This document shows positions 13,565 through 16,557 of a stretch of DNA of 16,557 nucleotides, piece after piece. Position 1 is the first letter of the stretch. Each line of letters starts with the position of its first letter. The DNA lies in assembly GCA_017455945.1 (NCBI GenBank), contig JAFTLM010000029.1, positions 1 to 16,557 of the forward strand. The letters run 5' to 3'. Under the pieces are notes generated by a model. It searched no databases. It was not told the DNA's origin and saw nothing but the letters and a program-made list of their open reading frames with translations. A program made the translations under genes and the position numbers. The DNA comes from Clostridia bacterium (GTDB lineage: Bacteria; Bacillota; Clostridia; Oscillospirales; CAG-272).

Positions 13565-15088
13565 ATGCAGGTCATTGAAAAAGTCAATGGTGTCATTAAT
13601 GATTTTGTCTGGACTAAAACAGGCGTTTGGTTGCTTGTGGGTGTAGGTATCATTATGACAATCATCACTTGTGTATTTCAGGTGACGCACATCGGTCACT
13701 GGATGAAGCACACGCTCGGTCGCCTTTTTAAGAAAAACGTTATCGGGCATAGTAAGGACAAAAAGTCCATTTCGCCTTTTCAGGCACTTTGTACAGCACT
13801 TGCGGCAACTATAGGTACGGGTAATATCGCCGGTGTTGCCGCGGCTATATGTACCGGTGGTCCCGGTGCGGTATTCTGGATGTGGATTGCGGCATTCTTT
13901 GGAATGATGACAAACTATTCCGAAAATGTTCTCGGTATCTACTTCCGTCGCCGAAACAAGAACGGTGAGTGGTCCGGCGGTGCTATGTACTATCTTACCG
14001 ACGGTCTTGGACGCAAGAAGGGATTTAAGTTTATTGCTAAGATTCTTGCCGTGCTTTTCTCTATCTTTGCTATTTTGGCTTCCTTTGGTATCGGAAGTAT
14101 GGGACAGGTAAATAAGATAGTGGCAAATGTCGTTTCCGCATTTGATGTGCCTGCACTTTCTTCTCAGACTGTTTTCGGTGGCGTAAACTTATACAGTCTT
14201 ATTATCGGTGTTGTTATTATGGCACTCACCGCACTTATTACCATAGGCGGTCTTAAGAGAATTGCAAACGTTGCCGAAAAGATAGTTCCTATTATGGTTG
14301 TTCTTTTCTTGGTCGGAAGCTTTGTGATTATTGGAGTAAATTATAATATGATACTTCCTGCCTTCAAGTCGATATTCGTAACAGCATTTAAGCCTCATGC
14401 GGTTATTGGTGGCGGAATAGGTGTAATTATCAGTAAAGTGGTTACACAAGGCTTCAAGCGAGGTGTATTCTCTAACGAGGCAGGTCTCGGTTCATCGTTT
14501 ATGGTTCACTCTAATTCCAACATAAAAGAGCCTGTTAAGCAGGGTATGTGGGGCATTTTTGAGGTGTTTGCCGATACTATCGTTGTTTGTACTGTAACAG
14601 CTCTCGTAGTTCTTACATCCGGTGTTTATGATTACACTGTTGATCCCAAGCTGTTTGATGATGCTACTCTTGTCGCAGACGCATTTAACAGCGTATTCTC
14701 GTGGGGCGGTATCGGAGGAAAGTTCGTTGCGATCGCAATGTTCCTCTTTGCCTTTACTACAGTGCTTGGCTGGTCTCACTACGGTTCAAAGGCGTGGGAG
14801 TACCTTTTCGGCGAAAAGACTACTATCGTGTTCAAGATAATTCACGTTATCACGGTTATTTTTGGTGCTATTCTTACATCTTCCTTGGCATGGGATATTT
14901 CCGATACCTTCAACGGTCTTATGATGATTCCCAACCTTATAGGCGTTATTGCGATGGTAGGACTTGTCAGAAAGATAACCAAGAACTACATAGACAGAAA
15001 GCTTAAGAAAAAGAATGTTGAGCCTATGCTTTCGTATGACCCCGAAATACAGTCGCAACACGCAGCGACTCTTTCCGATGATGAATAA
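13565..15088 (+). CDS. AGCS-family sodium:alanine/glycine symporter
   Basis: This 507-aa multi-pass membrane protein imports alanine or glycine with Na+ (or H+). The family signature is ALAATIGTGNIAGVAAA followed by GGPGAVFWMW at about residues 78-107. VFSNEAGLGSS at 301-311 and WSHYGSKAWEYLFG at 403-416 are also typical AGCS blocks. About ten or eleven hydrophobic segments run from residue 20 to 468, and the charged C-terminal tail is cytoplasmic. The ATG at 13565 has AGGAGG 9 nt upstream. The frame stays open back to 13409, but that part is the riboswitch and is not translated. Control by the glycine riboswitch supports glycine or alanine as substrate. It is a single-gene unit ending at a hairpin shared with the convergent beta-glucuronidase gene. 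Confidence 0.95.
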   Translation: MQVIEKVNGVINDFVWTKTGVWLLVGVGIIMTIITCVFQVTHIGHWMKHTLGRLFKKNVIGHSKDKKSISPFQALCTALAATIGTGNIAGVAAAICTGGPGAVFWMWIAAFFGMMTNYSENVLGIYFRRRNKNGEWSGGAMYYLTDGLGRKKGFKFIAKILAVLFSIFAILASFGIGSMGQVNKIVANVVSAFDVPALSSQTVFGGVNLYSLIIGVVIMALTALITIGGLKRIANVAEKIVPIMVVLFLVGSFVIIGVNYNMILPAFKSIFVTAFKPHAVIGGGIGVIISKVVTQGFKRGVFSNEAGLGSSFMVHSNSNIKEPVKQGMWGIFEVFADTIVVCTVTALVVLTSGVYDYTVDPKLFDDATLVADAFNSVFSWGGIGGKFVAIAMFLFAFTTVLGWSHYGSKAWEYLFGEKTTIVFKIIHVITVIFGAILTSSLAWDISDTFNGLMMIPNLIGVIAMVGLVRKITKNYIDRKLKKKNVEPMLSYDPEIQSQHAATLSDDE

Positions 15089-15095
15089 TCAAATA

Positions 15096-15130
15096 TCCCC
15101 CGACAGATTAGTCTGTCGGGGGAATTTTAT
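15096..15130. terminator. Intrinsic terminator between convergent genes
   Basis: A perfect 12-bp stem (TCCCCCGACAGA at 15096-15107 with its complement at 15112-15123) encloses TTAG. A T-rich tract follows on the plus strand, giving a good terminator for the symporter. The hairpin also begins 3 nt past the beta-glucuronidase stop on the minus strand, where the following tract is less T-rich, so it may serve both. Confidence 0.88.
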
Positions 15131-16557
15131 TTTTCTTTTCTTTCGTTGAAAACACGTTTTGCCGTAAAATACGCCATCTTGGGATTTCTGTGCTCGTCAA
15201 GAAGTCCTTTGTTGTTGTAGTTTCTCGGACGTTTGAGTGCGACGTCGCGTTTTTCGGATGTTCTCATATCGCAGTACTGCCATATGATAGTGCCCGCAAC
15301 GTCGGGATGATCGCACAGACAGGGAAGAGTGAATTCAAAATAATCCTGCTGATAGGTCTCGCTCCATATCATACCGTCGAATGACGTGTCGCCCTTTATC
15401 GCACCCGCTCCAAATTCCGAAATTATTATACATTTGTTTTCACAGCCTACAGAATCGGCGTATGCACGGAATTCTTTTACCTCTTCGGGCCACATACGGT
15501 AATCTCTGCCGTACCAACCGGGGTAGGTGTTTATTGCGATAAAATCAACGTTGTCAAAGCAAAGATCCTGCTTTGCGTGGTTGCTGGCAAATGTAATAAG
15601 CCTTGTGGTGTCAAGCGCCTTGACTGTTTTTAAAAGCTTGGGCAGAAGAATGGTTGACTGTTCCTTGTGCGTTTCGGCTTCATTCAGTAAGCCCCAAATA
15701 ACGATACAGGGATGATTTCTGTCTCTGCTGACCATATCTTTGTGCATATTGATTGCACGTTCAGCAACAATAGGCTCTGCCATAACTGAATCGGTAAATC
15801 CCCACATGGGAATCTCTTCCCAGAAAAGCACCCCTTCTTCGTCAAGCATATCAAGCGTCGTCTTTGCGTTTGGATAATGAGAGCCTCTGATGATGTTGCA
15901 CCCCATATCCTTGATAATAGCTATGTCACGCTTTACCTGATTGGGCGTGACAGCAAAACCGAACTCCACGTTTTCCTCGTGTCGGTTTACTCCGCGGAGC
16001 TTTATTTTGCGTCCGTTGAGAGTAAAGCCCTCTCTGTTTGTGGTCATTTTTCTGAAGCCGATTCTGTCGGATATCTCATCTCCGCCGAAGTCTACCGTAA
16101 CAGTATAAAGATTACCCTGTCCGATATCCCATAGCTTGAGATTATCAAGCTTGATCTGAGTTTTAACGGTTTGCTTTCCGTCAACAGTAAGATCTTCTTT
16201 GTACAGTTCTTTTCCGTCAATAAAAACTTTAAGTGTGTCTTTCAGGGCTTTTCCGTAGACTGTGATATCTGTGTAAACATCAAGAACGGCACTCCTGTTT
16301 TCTACGTCCAGGTCGTATTCGGTGTGAAAATTAAGCTTACAATTCTTTATTGAATGAACCTCAACAGGGCGGATAATACCTCCGTAGTTGAACCAGTCGG
16401 TGTTAAGCGAGGGAACAGAGTCGGTCATATTAAGCTCAGCACCCACTTTAAGCACGAGGAGATGTTTTCCTTTGCCAAGCTCAGGGAGGTCGACCTTGAA
16501 TTCGCAGAAAGCACCGTAATGATAAGCAACGTGCTTTCCGTCAACGTAAACGTCGCA
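15127..16557 (-). CDS. uidA: GH2 beta-glucuronidase (5'-partial)
   Basis: 476 residues are visible; the frame is open to the window edge, so the N-terminus is missing, by roughly 125 residues compared with the 603-aa E. coli enzyme. Numbering visible residues, the end of the sugar-binding domain (CDVYVDGKHVAYHYGAF) leads to FNYGGIIRPVEVH, an immunoglobulin-like domain, and a TIM barrel from about 180. NRHE is at 191-194, the acid/base is Glu293 in WGLLNE and the nucleophile is Glu381 in ISEFG. The NNKG block (Asn448, Lys450) matches the N-x-K motif that binds the glucuronate carboxylate. This motif favours beta-glucuronidase over beta-galactosidase. The enzyme releases glucuronic acid from glycans or drug and bile conjugates. 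A signal peptide cannot be judged. Confidence 0.87.
   Translation of the reverse strand, partial: CDVYVDGKHVAYHYGAFCEFKVDLPELGKGKHLLVLKVGAELNMTDSVPSLNTDWFNYGGIIRPVEVHSIKNCKLNFHTEYDLDVENRSAVLDVYTDITVYGKALKDTLKVFIDGKELYKEDLTVDGKQTVKTQIKLDNLKLWDIGQGNLYTVTVDFGGDEISDRIGFRKMTTNREGFTLNGRKIKLRGVNRHEENVEFGFAVTPNQVKRDIAIIKDMGCNIIRGSHYPNAKTTLDMLDEEGVLFWEEIPMWGFTDSVMAEPIVAERAINMHKDMVSRDRNHPCIVIWGLLNEAETHKEQSTILLPKLLKTVKALDTTRLITFASNHAKQDLCFDNVDFIAINTYPGWYGRDYRMWPEEVKEFRAYADSVGCENKCIIISEFGAGAIKGDTSFDGMIWSETYQQDYFEFTLPCLCDHPDVAGTIIWQYCDMRTSEKRDVALKRPRNYNNKGLLDEHRNPKMAYFTAKRVFNERKEK

Overview
The window looks like a chromosomal segment from an anaerobic, low-GC gut Clostridium-type Firmicute (Oscillospiraceae/Ruminococcaceae-like; the rank is inferred). 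The signs are strong AGGAGG ribosome-binding sites, TTGACA/TATAAT-type promoters, intrinsic terminators with T-tracts, a YmfF/YmfH M16 pair, a glycine riboswitch before an alanine/glycine symporter, and carbohydrate-active enzymes. Both ends cut through genes. No tRNA, rRNA, CRISPR array or insertion sequence was seen.

Left part (1-6285): a very long extracellular-type protein, open at its 5' end. It has several LamG-like beta-sandwich modules, a sialate-O-acetylesterase/CE6-type SGNH esterase domain and two tandem C-terminal modules. It converges, across a bidirectional terminator built on a perfect 44-bp palindrome, on a leftward gene for a cytoplasmic CE15-type (glucuronoyl-esterase-like) alpha/beta hydrolase. 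That gene has its own near-consensus promoter.

Centre (6391-12269): a divergent promoter drives a tightly packed rightward run of seven genes. These are an inactive M16 homologue (YmfF-like), an active-site-bearing M16 peptidase (YmfH-like), lgt, folD, and a three-gene cassette: HPr-kinase-like P-loop protein, PqqD-like peptide-recognition protein, and S26 signal-peptidase-like protein. Gaps are 5 nt or less, or the genes overlap, up to a strong terminator. The first four are housekeeping functions. The last three resemble accessory parts of RiPP (ribosomally made, modified peptide) clusters, but no precursor peptide or maturase is in view. They are the most intriguing part of the window.

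Right centre (12310-13249): a stand-alone LytTR transcription regulator with its own promoter, followed after 1 nt by a DUF3021-type membrane protein whose frame is broken by one in-frame TAG at codon 50. A terminator follows.

Right part (13305-16557): a promoter, a single-aptamer glycine riboswitch, a candidate expression-platform terminator, and an AGCS-family sodium:alanine/glycine symporter. The symporter converges, across another hairpin terminator, on a leftward GH2 beta-glucuronidase that runs off the right end. The glucuronoyl-esterase-like hydrolase, the beta-glucuronidase and the acetylesterase together suggest use of acetylated, uronic-acid-containing glycans, though they are not in one operon.
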